From Sycobia sp. Sy_11 (lineage: Eukaryota; Arthropoda; Insecta; Hymenoptera; Epichrysomallidae): 64,000 nt of DNA. A program made the position numbers and the translations under genes. The stretch is taken from assembly GCA_018907035.1 (NCBI GenBank), contig JACCIC010000206.1, positions 602,501 to 666,500 on the forward strand, written 5' to 3'. The notes beneath the pieces are model-generated. The model was not told the origin of the DNA. It ran no database searches and was given only the letters and a program-made list of their open reading frames with translations. The first letter of the stretch is position 1, and every line of letters starts with the position of its first letter. Below, in pieces: positions 1 to 11,581 of this stretch.

Positions 1-435
1 CCCCCGACGCCGGGCTTTTCCTTTTCCACGACCGGACCGGCTGTATTATTAGCATTTTTATGCCAGGCCGCGCGCGCGCGCGCTCGCCAACCCCCGAATC
101 TTTCGATCGCACGCGCCCCGCATTACGGCGGGCGTCGCGCACGTGCGCGCGGCTTTAAATGTTCCGCACCAACGGCCCGCGCGCTCTATATTATAAAGGG
201 GCCGCTGTACCAGGCCGCTGCTCGCGCGTATACCGGCGTTAATGCGCGGCACGGGAGTGCGAAGTGCTGTTAGCTTTACTTATACATTATTTTTTATGCC
301 GGCGGCGCGAAAGCTTTTCCCTATACGTACAGTACATATATATATATATATACGAGCGCACGATTGCGTGGGTATCCTTTATACATGGATATATATTTTT
401 TAAACTTTTCGGATCTGTGTAGCGGAAGAGAGGTC
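1..435. other. GC-rich non-coding block
   Basis: CpG-rich sequence with a GC alternation near 70-82 and a short TA tract at 336-352. No splice-bounded open frame or RNA gene is visible. Confidence 0.6.
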
Positions 436-1003
436 CATTGTTTATTTATCGTCTTAATCTAAAACTCTGGAAAATAAAGCGGAGCACAGGATTTGCATTT
501 AATGGGGGAACGGTCGTTTGTTTGTTTGTCAATGATCAGGAATCATTGTCCACGAATGCATTGTGTTTGAGAAATCAAGCAAGTTACCATTGTCCGACAT
601 TCTGGCTAAATATTTTGATATATAAATATATATTGCCAATAAGCAATTTTTAGAAATCAAAAAATTGAAATAGCAGCAACAATGTCGAAATGCTTGATAC
701 TGGTATTTATATTTTATACCGATACAATTTTACAGTTTTTCATGTACTTTTCTTCTACTCATTCCGGAGTATGTAGAAGTTTGTACGGATTATTTTTAAA
801 AATAAAAAAAACTAAATTGGATAAATCTTTAGATATTTCTGATCCAATTATTTATCAAAATAATATATTTATCAATATTTTTGAATATTTACATCGCTTT
901 CCCGACAACTGGAAGTTGATTATAATTTTAAATAATGCTAAACACAATTTTTAATTAACAAAGTGTGGATCCTCTGAATAAGTTTCTAATTTGTAACGTG
1001 AAA

Positions 1004-1005
<2 letters not shown>
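436..1005. other. AT-rich block, nothing recognised
   Basis: Two short open frames (438-653 and 682-954, + strand) are present. They are AT-driven, lack convincing splice signals and resemble no family I know, so I do not call them genes. Confidence 0.6.

Positions 1006-1052
<47 letters not shown>
1006..1052. repeat. (TA)n microsatellite
   Basis: An uninterrupted TA tract of 47 bp. It lies about 160 bp outside the left terminal repeat of the 1.2-kb element. Confidence 0.98.
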
Positions 1053-1054
<2 letters not shown>

Positions 1055-1213
1055 CTTAACTGAAATTATATATCTATTTACATAGCTAATGAATCTCCAA
1101 GTCACCAAAATATTGTGAGGAACTTTCTGATATTGGTTTATTATTATTGGTTATCTATGATATAAGCTCTTCTTTTTGTCAAAATTTATCTTTGACAATA
1201 TTATAATTAGTTG

Positions 1214-2420
1214 ATCCCTGGTAGAAATGCATTCTATTTTTAAGGCATAAACAAGAAATTTTCAAATGAAGATACCTAGTCACAGGGTATCTTTGTTCGT
1301 TAGTAATTAGGAAAACATGTAACGTTTTTTACGGTCATTCCGGCCAATTTATAGTTACATTTTTTCAAGCTATTTTTTTGGTATTCAAGGCCTAGAATAG
1401 TTAGTTTCGTATCAATGTATTTTTGGTTATGACGAAACTTTATCTTAAAACAAGGTTAAGCGAAATATAACATATAACCTAGCTAAAAAATTGATATCGT
1501 TATTATGCTTTCTTATATAAATTCATTGACTTTAATCATTATTTTAATTAATTATAAATGTTTATCAAGTTCATTTGGAAAATTTTGAAGTAACTTATAA
1601 GTACGCTGGTTCTGTATACCTTATACATTAAATACAAATACAACGCATCGAAAATAGATTACGCATTCGTGTACAATATATGTTATACTTATGTGAAGTT
1701 ATAATCGGTCTTATGTAACAACCAAGATAATGTTTTTCCACTTGTGGGAATAAAAAATCGTCAGACATGTCGTATGCACACTCTCCATAAATTCAAATTA
1801 CGAATTATAGTTATGAACTCAGCAGGATTTTGAATTTAAAAAATTAATTTTATTTTATAAAATTTCAAAAATTTCAAATGATATTATTTATTTTATAAAT
1901 AAATACGATAGAATTACTAATTAACAAGCAATAATTGAAGCCTGTATCAGACATCAAAGAATAGAATTTTTTAACTAATTGCTTCATGCGAAATTTTAGA
2001 TATTAAATAATAAAAGGAAAATATTTCCAAAACTAATTTATTACGTATAATTTTTAAGATGACAAAATCGAACGAAAAGACTTTATTATTACTTTGTAAT
2101 TTTTTAAAATTATTAGTTTTCGTATCTTATGATTTTTCTTTTATTAAATCAACAACATAATGTTATAATAGTATATAAATATTAATTGTTAAATAAATTG
2201 TTCATTTACTAACCAGAAGCAAGGTTCAAAACAACCTAGTTTCTACCTAGTTTTTAACTTGTTTTTAAACCTAGTTTCTACCTTTTCTTAATTTTATTGA
2301 CAACGTTCACATTTTGCATTCTAAGATTTACTTGTTTCTAGCCACAATGATTAATTCTATTTTTACTACCTAGTAACTACTTGCCAGCCTATTAAAAATT
2401 GTTAGATTTCTACCAGGGAT
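1214..2420. mobile_element. 1.2-kb TIR element, non-autonomous
   Basis: The first 15 bases (ATCCCTGGTAGAAAT, 1214-1228) recur as a perfect reverse complement at 2406-2420. The hexamer TTAGTT lies just outside both ends, at 1207-1212 on the left (one extra base before the repeat) and 2421-2426 on the right, as expected for a target-site duplication. The interior is AT-rich and has no open frame of transposase size. Motif TACCTAGT occurs near both ends (1273, 2244, about 2369), and a 15-bp direct repeat lies at 2233-2247 and 2268-2282. Such subterminal repeats are common in non-autonomous DNA transposons. I cannot assign a superfamily: the termini and the 6-bp duplication do not match a class I can name safely. 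A chance 15-bp inverted pair with matching flanks is unlikely. Confidence 0.6.
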
Positions 2421-3440
2421 TTAGTTTTAGAATTTCATTCAATTGTTTCCAAAATTTTTGTTAACTGTGCAAAATAATTTTTTCTATTTTTTCGTCCATT
2501 TCTTTATCAAGCGAGTATAAAAGTATTTGTTTAAATTTTATTTAAACTTTTCAGGTAGTTTGGAAATGCTCCTAATGGATTTATATCAATCATGATCGTT
2601 CGAATATTTCTATTTTGAATATTCAGTTTATTTGTTGGAATAAAGTTTAATGATTATCAATATTGTAATGGCAGACATAAAATGATCATATATTTGAACG
2701 GTAATAAATTGCAAAACAATTCCGCTTAACCAATAAATATAAATTATTTTTACGAAGATATAAAAATGTTTTTTTATAGCTAGATTTTATAAGTCAGGTT
2801 CATAATATACATTGAATTTGTGGCTAAATGTTTGCTTTAAAACCTATAATAATAAATAGTAACGTATAGTACTATATGTCTGTCCTTTATTTAATAATGT
2901 CCTTTATGTAATAACCATTGATAAACTTTGAAAGACTTTCTATTTAATAGCCGTAATATCTCATGATTAGTCTTAAATATATACTCCAATTGGGTGCAAC
3001 TGTTTTGTTATACGCGCAGAATAATTTGACGCATCATCTAATTATTACTAACGAATTTTTTATAGAGATTATGTTAATTCTATAAGTACGTACAAAATAG
3101 AAAATGGTATAATCTTTATTTTTTTGTAATTTTTTTTCTTATATTAACAACGGAGGTGAGTAAAAATTTTAACAAATAAATGAAGGAAAAAATATATTTC
3201 TCAGTCACTGAAATATCAGAGAAAACCAATTATAAAAATAAATTTTTGCAAATTTCATAAATTATTAAAAACGAAATTAAAATTCTGGCCATTTCAGGCA
3301 TTTATTGATGTATTTTCATAATCTATACATAAACTTTTTCAGCTTTATTATTGCAAAAGATTTTGGAATTATGAGAAGTCTCTCATCATAAAACCTATAC
3401 ATTCAACAATAATGGCACGATAATCGAAAGTATATCAAAT
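2421..3440. other. AT-rich block, nothing recognised
   Basis: High-complexity AT-rich DNA without microsatellites. Stops are frequent in all frames. No exon-like structure was seen. Confidence 0.6.
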
Positions 3441-4058
3441 ATATTAGTGCCAATTGGCTGTGTCGTAATAAAACTTTTCTCCCCCCTCCCCCAAATTGAT
3501 GAAGACGGGCGCGTCCAAAGCTCTGTTACGCTCGGTCTCCCCCCCCTCCCCCCACCCTCTATCACCATCTCTTACCCCAAAAATCCGAAAGCCAGCGTAG
3601 CCGTTGCAGATGTAATGGGTTATGTAACGCGCCGAGGATTCATCGCGACACGGCACGTTGCAGCGCTCGAGCTCATCTCTATAATGATACGCGTGCGCGC
3701 GCACGCCCCCCATCCCCCCCCCTGGCCGGTCGCGTTTATAAGTTTTGTCATTTGCAACGCTCGCGCGACTGGCCCGTACGGGTGCGAGCGCCGAGCTCGA
3801 GAGCTCTGTTGCGCAGCCCCCGTAAATAGGGCGTAATGTGTATGAGTGTGACGCGTACACGCGCGTATCTCGCACACGACGTTCGAGTTCATTAAATGAG
3901 AATGTCGCGGGACTTACGGCAGATCCGTTGTTTCGGCCGCGTTGGTCCGCGAATCTCGGCGAGAATAAGACGCCGCGTCGTCGTCGTCGTCGTCGACCGA
4001 GTGAATTCTATTTCGCTAATGTCTATATCTTTCCTTTTCTATAAATCAATCCATATAA
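3441..4058. other. GC-rich block with pyrimidine runs and (GTC)n
   Basis: C-rich runs near 3480-3491, 3540-3555 and 3710-3722, then a (GTC)7 tract at 3976-3997. The overlapping open frames on both strands (3444-3875 minus, 3447-3836 plus) mirror each other and come from high GC, so I reject both. Confidence 0.6.
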
Positions 4059-4078
4059 ATATATATATATATATATAT
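4059..4078. repeat. short (AT)n tract
   Basis: About 20 bp of AT dinucleotides followed by a T run. Confidence 0.9.
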
Positions 4079-4804
4079 TTTTTTATTTCCGATTAATATT
4101 GTATACAGAACGTGGAGTACCGAGGCTAAGATACGGACCTGCGGATGCTCCGAGGGATCTAAATGATTGCGATTGCACTCAGACGCTTTGATGATTTATC
4201 GAGGGGTTCAGCATAAGAATTCCTTTCGTTCTTAACGAATGGGAATAAATGTATTCTATATTAAACAAACAGGATAGGGAGCTCCCGCGAATTAATAGCG
4301 TATATCTTCGATCGCTGATATTTCTTACATTATAAATCAACTTTTCAAAATGTAAGAATTAAATTTTTCAGATTTCCATTAAAAACTATTACAATTGTTT
4401 CTTTTTATTCGTTATACGAAATATATATATATATAAACAATTGGAAAACTTCGCCTATGAAAAAGTAATTTTCTTTCCACATTTCACTACCAATTATATG
4501 TTTAATTGTGCAATTATTAAATGAATTCCATGTAGAAATTGAAGAACGTTCGTACATCTTAGTAAAATATTTAATATTGCTTCATCATTTTAAAATTCGT
4601 AGTTAATTGATATGGTATGTATTATCAAGAATATCAGAAAATGTTGAGTTTATTAAATATTCAAGAAAATAAGTTTGTTATAGAAGTAAATGTTAGATGC
4701 TCGACAATTTTTTGATAGATGAATTTAACAAAATAAATCTATATAATAATCTTTCAAAATCGTTTTACATATAATAACAATACATTTTTTAATTGAGTCA
4801 ATTC
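4079..4804. other. Mixed to AT-rich block, nothing recognised
   Basis: Contains a 15-bp AT tract at 4421-4435. No gene or RNA signature was found. Confidence 0.55.
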
Positions 4805-5272
4805 ATGCTCCCCATGAATCAAGTTAATATATATTTTAATTGGTTTAGAGGCCTTTTTTTAAACAGCTATAATGATCATTATGGTAAGAAGGCCCTTATT
4901 TATAATCCTTTCCGTAGAATCGAAATTGCAAAAGGTAAAATATTAAAAATCAAAATAAATTACGTTATTAAAGAACAATATCTGCCTGTCGCCCTTAGCA
5001 ATGGTGTTCGCCGTTCGACTAGAGCTTCAGGAACCGATATTTTAGCCTTGCAGTCTGACTCTTATTCTACTGACATTTGTTTGTCAAAAAAGATCGACGA
5101 CCGATACGACTATTTATTAGTTTACTTTATATTATTCAACGTAAGGAAAATTTTTAATCTCACTTCTTCCCCTCGATGTCGACGAAAACTTTTAAGTAAT
5201 ATTTTTAAATTAGAAAAGGAATTATATTCCGCATTAATTTCATACGTAATCTTTCAATCACTGAAACATTGA
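4805..5272 (+). CDS. unassigned open frame, 155 codons
   Basis: This is the longest open frame in the window not built from simple repeats. It runs from ATG at 4805 to TGA at 5270-5272. I do not recognise the product. The first third is aromatic and mildly hydrophobic, the middle is Lys/Arg-rich (for example KGKILKIKINYVIK), and the C-terminal third has a hydrophobic stretch (YLLVYFILF) followed by a basic segment. There is no clear signal peptide, domain or repeat. A frame this long is improbable at this AT content but not impossible in 64 kb on two strands. No AATAAA lies close downstream, and no good acceptor precedes it. It could be a chance frame, a relic of a transposon, or an exon. Confidence 0.18.
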   Translation: MLPMNQVNIYFNWFRGLFLNSYNDHYGKKALIYNPFRRIEIAKGKILKIKINYVIKEQYLPVALSNGVRRSTRASGTDILALQSDSYSTDICLSKKIDDRYDYLLVYFILFNVRKIFNLTSSPRCRRKLLSNIFKLEKELYSALISYVIFQSLKH

Positions 5273-6095
5273 GGAGGCTTTCACCACGTTGCGCCGATGG
5301 TATACGCGTCTATACGATTTTTATCTGTCAACTATGCGGAAAAAGCTACAATTAAGCACGGGAATTCGTCAACATCCAGCCCGAACGGAAAATAAGCCGA
5401 GGCTCGAACAAACAACCGCCCACTTGAGTAATCAGCGCAATTTTAATAATGACCCCGAAAGCCTCTTCCTCGCCCCATCTCGGTCCCGAGCGCGCGGCGG
5501 TCGAATTTGCCAGCACCGACTTCCCCCTCCCCCCTCCCCCGCCCCGAGGTCCGTAGCTATTAACCGCCGGGTAAAAATGGATCCGAATGCAAAGGCGGGC
5601 GCTGAGCAGCGACGGCAGCGGCGGCGGCGGCGGCGCTCGACAAATCCAAGCGTCCCCGCCTCCGTCCCCGGTCCGCCGATTTCGCAAAGCTAATGGCAGC
5701 GCATTTTTCACGTCGCTCTCACGACGCCGGGCCCGATCTGGTGCGCGGGTAGCGCGCCAACTGAGGGTACCGACGATTAATCGTGAGATGGAAAAGAGGG
5801 GGGGGGGACTCGCCCCTCTCCATCCCTCTCGTTTTCTCGCTACACTCTCGCATTGGGAGCACCCTTGCGGGCCTGCATACTTCAATATATATATATATGT
5901 ATGTATGTATATATATACATCCCGCTCGGCGGGACTTCGACAACTATTGCGTGAATGTTCTCGCCAACCCCCCCCCCCTCGCGTTTGATGCTGCGAGTTG
6001 ATCGCGTCGCCTATTGTATGCTCGGGCGCGAGTTATGAGCATAAGTCCGCGGTCGAGTCATTCGTCCAACCAGATTCGCTGCCCGTAGGTGTGTA
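5273..6095. other. GC-rich block with C and G runs
   Basis: Contains C-rich runs near 5521-5540, (CGG)n near 5620-5634, a G run near 5800, a GTAT/TA patch near 5884-5919 and C11 at 5968-5978. Open frames exist on both strands but track base composition only. Confidence 0.6.
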
Positions 6096-6123
6096 AAGGA
6101 TTATATTTATTTTTGTTTTTTAG

Positions 6124-6259
6124 GAGCGCGGAACTGGAGAAGGCTTCTACACACTGCTTGCTGAGTACTATTGAAGAGGAAGGGGAGGGGGTCAGATCAC
6201 TAAGAAGGCCGTATGGGATGGATGGCGTGTGTATTCGTGCGATATTTATTGGGTTCTGA
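6124..6259 (+). CDS. possible 3'-terminal coding exon
   Basis: A strong acceptor-like sequence (T-rich tract ending TTTTTTAG at 6123) is followed by an open frame from 6125. It starts SAELEKASTHC, continues with LSTIEEEGEG, and ends at TGA 6257-6259. AATAAA lies 51 bp further on, at 6310-6315. Acceptor, high-complexity frame, stop and poly(A) signal are in the right order for a last exon. There is no recognisable domain, and the upstream exon is not visible. The same layout could be a non-coding RNA exon or coincidence. Confidence 0.25.
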
Positions 6260-6315
6260 ACTAGTTAGCTTGGCTCATGCAGAATGGAGTAAATGTCATA
6301 CACGCGTGGAATAAA

Positions 6316-7212
6316 AAATTGACGCACCGAATTCAGTGCGCTAGTTTGAAAGTATATAGACATTTCGTTATTTTACGCAGGCATTATTTGTACAAATCCA
6401 TTTTATATATTTCATACTTTGCCGTACATTTTACCAATAACAGCACATTTAACGAGATCGTCGATCATTACATTCATAATTTTAAAACTCATTATAAACA
6501 ATTATAAAGTACGATGGGAAAATTGTCAAAGCCAAATTTAACGCTTTTGTTCTAACGTGTGCAGTCCAAATGTTATTTAGAATGAGACCTGGTTTAAAGT
6601 AGACGGTTCATATAATGATTGTCAAGTTTAATTGTGACTTACGAAGGCTATCAAGCAAGCGAACGAGAACTTTCTAATTCATTCAAAATACTGGTATATA
6701 GTTGAAACTATTTGAAATTCAATCAAACGGATACGCGCAGCGCGATAAAAGCAAAAAAAAAAAGCGCCGAGTCCGAAGTAAAAAGAGAAGAAGAGGAAAA
6801 AAAAATCAGCTAACAGTACGTTAAATCGTCGTGCCCGAATAAATTCTGCATACGTAGTATACGTACCCCCAACTGTACAGTATTTCAACGCAAAAGTACA
6901 CTAACGGATCTTATAATTCTATCTCGCGACACCTTTTCCCAGCAATCTCACTGGCTACTCTGCAATTTCACGCGGCACTGAGAGCGAGCCATCCTTCGCT
7001 CGCGCAGCTCCGCGTGTTATTACGCGAACGTCCGAGAACGAGGGAGCGCAGAGTTGGTACGCAACAAAAAAAAAAAAAAAAAAGAAGAGCGTTCGACCTC
7101 CAAGTAATTCTTTTTTACCTCAGCTCTCCACTTCATTTCGACTTTTTGGAATGAAAAATAAACTCAACTGGATACAGAACGAAGCCTAGCTGTTCGTGTT
7201 ATACATACATAT

Positions 7213-7219
<7 letters not shown>
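6316..7219. other. Mixed block, nothing recognised
   Basis: Holds purine-rich patches near 6752-6806 and an A18 run at 7066-7083. The frame at 6277-6507 lacks family resemblance. An ACTTAC (minus-strand donor) near 6640 has no open minus-strand exon next to it. Confidence 0.5.

Positions 7220-7267
<48 letters not shown>
7220..7267. repeat. (AT)n microsatellite
   Basis: 48 bp of AT, preceded by a few ATAC tetranucleotides from 7201. Confidence 0.98.
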
Positions 7268-7269
<2 letters not shown>

Positions 7270-7674
7270 GACACATATTTTCTACTCACAATTATAACAA
7301 TGTAAGTAATTCGATTATAGACTATTAAAATCTACGAAATCCTGTAAAGTCGAAAATTTACCATTAATCGAGGAAACTTTATTAGAAACTATGGTAATTT
7401 CTTAGATTTTCATAACATGCGATCTAATCGCTGGACAGTATTGTATTTTTACTAAAAAAAAAAAAGAAAAAATGTTCCTCGATGCAGTGGTGCAAGCACT
7501 GACTTATGCGCCTGAAATGGGAACGTTTAAAATATGGGGCTTTGTGTATGGAGACGGATGTGGACGCAAAAGCGAAGCCATGAGGAAAGAGAAGCGCGAA
7601 TTGCCGAGCACTTCCCGAGAGCAACCCTTTTTCTTCCGAGATTTCCTTAAGGAGCGGCGCCTGCGAGCGTGCCG
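7268..7674. other. AT-rich block, nothing recognised
   Basis: Unique sequence with an A-rich run near 7455-7470. The + frame beginning at 7472 runs through two downstream microsatellites and is not credible as a gene. Confidence 0.5.
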
Positions 7675-7698
7675 TATATATATATATATATATATATA
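7675..7698. repeat. (TA)n microsatellite
   Basis: A 24-bp TA tract. Confidence 0.95.
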
Positions 7699-7877
7699 CA
7701 CGGTCTATACCTATATAGATCACGACCAATTTTACCGCGGGTATAATGGGAGCGCTGAGTTGGAAAAGGATAGTTGTAAGATATACTATTATGCTGCTAT
7801 ATACATATTATGTTGTTGGCCGTTCGTTTCGTCGTCGTCCTCGACTGCTTACCTCGCCTTCCACTGTGACTATCCTG

Positions 7878-7878
<1 letters not shown>

Positions 7879-7903
<25 letters not shown>
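7879..7903. repeat. (TC)n microsatellite
   Basis: A 25-bp TC tract, 54 bp before a long TA tract. Confidence 0.96.
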
Positions 7904-7910
<7 letters not shown>

Positions 7911-7955
7911 CTCATATAATGAGCCCAGCGTCTGGAAAGTTGCCGCTGGCCCAAG

Positions 7956-7956
<1 letters not shown>

Positions 7957-8009
<53 letters not shown>
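7957..8009. repeat. (TA)n microsatellite
   Basis: A pure TA tract of about 53 bp, ending in TGTACAT. Confidence 0.98.
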
Positions 8010-8014
<5 letters not shown>

Positions 8015-8197
8015 TTAATCCACTGAATTATACGATTAGAGACAGCAGCGGCAATCTATCGCGCTCTGAAGCGCGCGCGCTTGCAGTCTATTTGACGGCG
8101 ACGGCGGCTCAGGGAACGCCCGGGGATTCCGTCCATTTCCCATCGGTCCCGTAGTGTGTCGACGCCAGCCAGGTCGTTCCGCGCCGCGCTCTAAAGT

Positions 8198-8221
8198 AGG
8201 CGAGCGAGCGAGCGAGCGAGT
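8198..8221. repeat. (GCGA)n tetranucleotide repeat
   Basis: About six copies, in a short CpG-rich block (8040-8260). Confidence 0.93.
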
Positions 8222-8294
8222 GCGGTTATAACGTATAGTACTCGTATATATGGCGGAAAGTTGAAATTGAAAATTTTACCCTGCTCCTATATCT

Positions 8295-8298
<4 letters not shown>

Positions 8299-8353
<55 letters not shown>
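8299..8353. repeat. (AT)n microsatellite
   Basis: A pure tract of about 55 bp. Confidence 0.98.
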
Positions 8354-8358
<5 letters not shown>

Positions 8359-9150
8359 TTGCGTTCGTGCGACAGTCAGAGCGGGATTGCATTCCAGGGG
8401 CGTTTCCGTTTCACCCTATATATATCTATATAGCTATAACGTACGAATCGACATGGCACGCGTATTTATTCAAAATTCGATTAAATCCATAAGATTGCCA
8501 TTGATAGGTTGCAGAGTTCTTCCCTGTGTTTATTATCCAGAGATTTTTCAAACTTTTTAATATTTTTTTTTCTTCTTTCATTTCCATTAAAAGTCTGATC
8601 AATCATTCGTAGATTTTTTTTCTCTCTTTACGTCACCGTTTTTCTCCCTACAAATGCTTGTTTAATTCTAAGATGCGTAGAGTCTCTCGTTGAATTTAAT
8701 CGGAGCTCTATAAAAAGGACGATGCAGAATCCATCGGGATCTTTCACACCAATTATTAACGGCGTATAACCCATCGGCACCCACTCTATATACATTTCCT
8801 AATAAAAAAAAAAGAAAAACCTTCCGGATCAATGGCACTCTCCGATGGAATAATTTATATGAAGATTATATTTTTCGCCCCGGTGGATCGAATATTTTCC
8901 TCACCCCCCCCTCCCCCGCCCTCCAGCCCTCGATCCCGAAACGCTCTGGTGCGGCGCCAAGGTATAATTTTTTTGAAAAGAAATTTCGCAGGACAGAAAT
9001 ATTGGATAGGATGTCTCTCGCTGGCGGGGCAGGCGTGTAACGGATTAGCTGGGGCATTCCGTAACTCTACATCGACAGATCGAGAGACTGAGTGCGCCGG
9101 GCTTTTACGTGTGACTCTTGACGCAACGTCACGAGTGTGCACCTTCCTGG
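8354..9150. other. Mixed unique sequence, nothing recognised
   Basis: Contains A-rich and C-rich runs (near 8803 and 8905-8920). Plus and minus open frames at 8832-9212 overlap each other and end in CA/GC repeats, so I reject both. Confidence 0.5.
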
Positions 9151-9192
9151 TGCGCGCGCGCACGCACACACACACACGCACACACACACACA
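9151..9192. repeat. (GC)n-(CA)n compound repeat
   Basis: GC alternation (9151-9161) runs into CA dinucleotides. Alternating purine-pyrimidine tracts of this kind can adopt Z-DNA under supercoiling. Confidence 0.95.
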
Positions 9193-9217
9193 TATACCAG
9201 CGAACGAACTAATGTAC

Positions 9218-9221
<4 letters not shown>

Positions 9222-9298
<77 letters not shown>
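9222..9298. repeat. (CT)n-(AT)n compound microsatellite
   Basis: About 40 bp of CT runs directly into about 37 bp of AT, sharing one boundary base. Confidence 0.98.
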
Positions 9299-9300
<2 letters not shown>

Positions 9301-10354
9301 TTCTCTTTTTCTCCCTATCTCATTCTCTTTTACCGATTTTTTCGACAGGTTCGATCTATACAGGTAGCACTTTTTTCAGAAGTATCTTTTTATACATTCG
9401 ATAGCTTTCAATTCGCTTTTTCTTTTCTCTTTCCTTCCTTTTCTCATCTATACGCCAGCTATGGAAATTCGTTATCCCGAGGGTTATGAAATTGTACACA
9501 TAACGATCACGGCTTTATTGGATATTTATATAAGATTTATTTTTTTATACGATATACCATTCATTTTTCACTTTTGATTCGTATATGTTTTATGTATTAA
9601 CATTTTAGTCGCATACAATTTTTTTTTTTACGTGACCTAGCTTTTGATATAAAATTGGAATATTGTATAGATATTACATTAATTCAGGTAATAAAATATA
9701 TAAATAAGGTTGGAATTGCAGCAGCCGCACAAATTATTGCGCTGAAAGTAATATTTTTTTTTTATACAAGTGAAGGTTATGTACCGGCATTTATTCGGGT
9801 ACAAAAAGAAATTTGCTGTTGCGTTAGAATAAGCAGGCCAATCTATTCCAATGCAAACATTCCAATCGTACAAAATAACGTGACAGAAGGTTTGAAAGAT
9901 TGTTTTTTTTTAGTTAAACGCCATATGAGTATACGGAGTTATGCCATTTCTATATATCTCATTTAAATTATGTATAATGTAAAAGTTTCTCGGTACGAAA
10001 TTAGGCCGGGAAGATTAAAGATAAATTGTCTTGCTCTGAATATAACATATATACACATATGTACACTCAGGCACGTATAGGATACCCATATATAAACGCG
10101 CAATGCTCAGCGAGCTTGCATTATTAAGGAGATTGCGCAAATTATTAATATAGTACTTATATGATGTAACTCGAGGAAAAAGACTTGATGGAGCGTGGGG
10201 GAGGGAGGGGGTGAAGGGGGAATTTCTCCGGTGCATGAGCGCCTACCGCGAACGGGTTTATGTATTATGTATATATAACGCGTTGCTCCGGTTCGCGTTA
10301 TAATTGTCTGAAAATGTTTGGGCAATAACGGTATTTGATGCATTATCCCGTCTC
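9299..10354. other. AT-rich unique block, nothing recognised
   Basis: A pyrimidine-rich stretch at 9299-9450 is followed by AT-rich DNA. The + frame at 9655-9966 and its minus-strand partner have no recognisable features. Confidence 0.5.
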
Positions 10355-10387
10355 GTGTGTGTGTGCGCGCGCGCGCGCGCTCTCTCT
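10355..10387. repeat. (GT)-(GC)-(TC) compound repeat
   Basis: About 10 bp of GT, then 16 bp of GC, then 7 bp of TC. The GT/GC part is a candidate Z-forming tract. Confidence 0.93.
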
Positions 10388-11152
10388 GCCTCTCTCAAGG
10401 AAGACCGCGAGTCACGCCGTGAAATGTAATTCGGGATTCAACGACGAGGATCGATCGCAGGCTACAAAATCGAAATATGTAATATATTATTAATGAGAGG
10501 GTCGGCGGCTCGATGAGTATAAAAGTCGGGATTTTTCCCGACCGTATAGGGGTCACGGGGACAAATTATTATCGAGCGATGCGAGCCGATCCGGGAGTTT
10601 GGACGGGTCTATTGCGTAACTAGATTATTAGGGATCGAGGGGTTTCGGTTACTTTAGAAGAAGCATGGATCCGTCTGGTTTTCTTTTTTTTAAGCCATTT
10701 GAACGCTCCGAAAACGTATCCTCAGGTTGGAGTATTTAAATAATGCCGGATAAATTGTTATCAGCCCTTTAAGTGCTTCAAAGGCAAGAATCGACGGCAT
10801 TCTTGAAAAAAAAAAACATTAATATTTTGTACTTTTTTTCTAGACATTTGAATATTTACTAGGACTCGCTTTATTTACTTAGCCGTTAGGAACACTTAAA
10901 TATTTTAATTCTACGAAAAAAATTCCTAAACTCTGCATATGACCGGCCATCATTTAACATCATATAATAATTTCATAAGCAGAAGATAAAACATATATAG
11001 TAAATCAATTTTTTTAATTCTTTCGCATGTTGGAAAGATCTAGGGGTTTATATATATATATAACATTAGAGTTAATGAAAAAAGTTTAAAAAGTCGAACT
11101 AGATTAAAGTTACGAAGCTTAGTTATTATCTTGATTATCGTATTTGTAAGGT
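10388..11152. other. Unique block with a TATA-like site
   Basis: TATAAAAG lies at 10518-10525 and runs into a short perfect hairpin (arms 10525-10531 and 10536-10542, TTTT loop). Promoter function is unproven, since no downstream exon was identified. The rest is AT-rich and featureless. Confidence 0.4.
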
Positions 11153-11581
11153 CCCAACTAGAAAATACATAGAAAATCTTTCCAATATTGGAAAAAATTG
11201 AGGAAATCTAACTAGAATCAAAAGAAAAAACCTAACTATATCCTTAATTCTCCTATTTGGCAGATTCCTTGGTATTTCCAAAATAGGGAGAAGTTAAGGA
11301 AATCTCACTAGATTGAAGATAGAAATTCTCATCATTTCCTTAAATTTACTACTTGTAACATTTTGATTAGAGAAAACACTTATTTCTTTTTAACATCAAT
11401 AAAAGATAAGAAAATTTGAATAGAGCCGAGAAATTAATAATTAATATAAGACAATTATTAGATGATCGTAGGGAAATCTAACTCGGATCAGGCGAGTATT
11501 ATCTACATGAAGAAATCCTGAGTAATGCTGACTAGTATCTAGCCCGAACTAGGAGCTTGCTTCTACACGGGATACTTCGTA
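11153..11581. repeat. field of diverged repeats, possible old element
   Basis: A motif like GGAAATCTAACTAGAATC occurs at 11202-11219, recurs with changes at 11298-11315 and again at 11472-11489. Further CTAG-containing variants lie near 11095 and 11530. The left edge (TCCCAACTAGAAAAT) and right edge (TTCTACACGGGAT) resemble, with mismatches, the termini of the 1.2-kb element at 1214-2420. This may be an old relative, but similarity judged by eye is weak. Confidence 0.3.
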
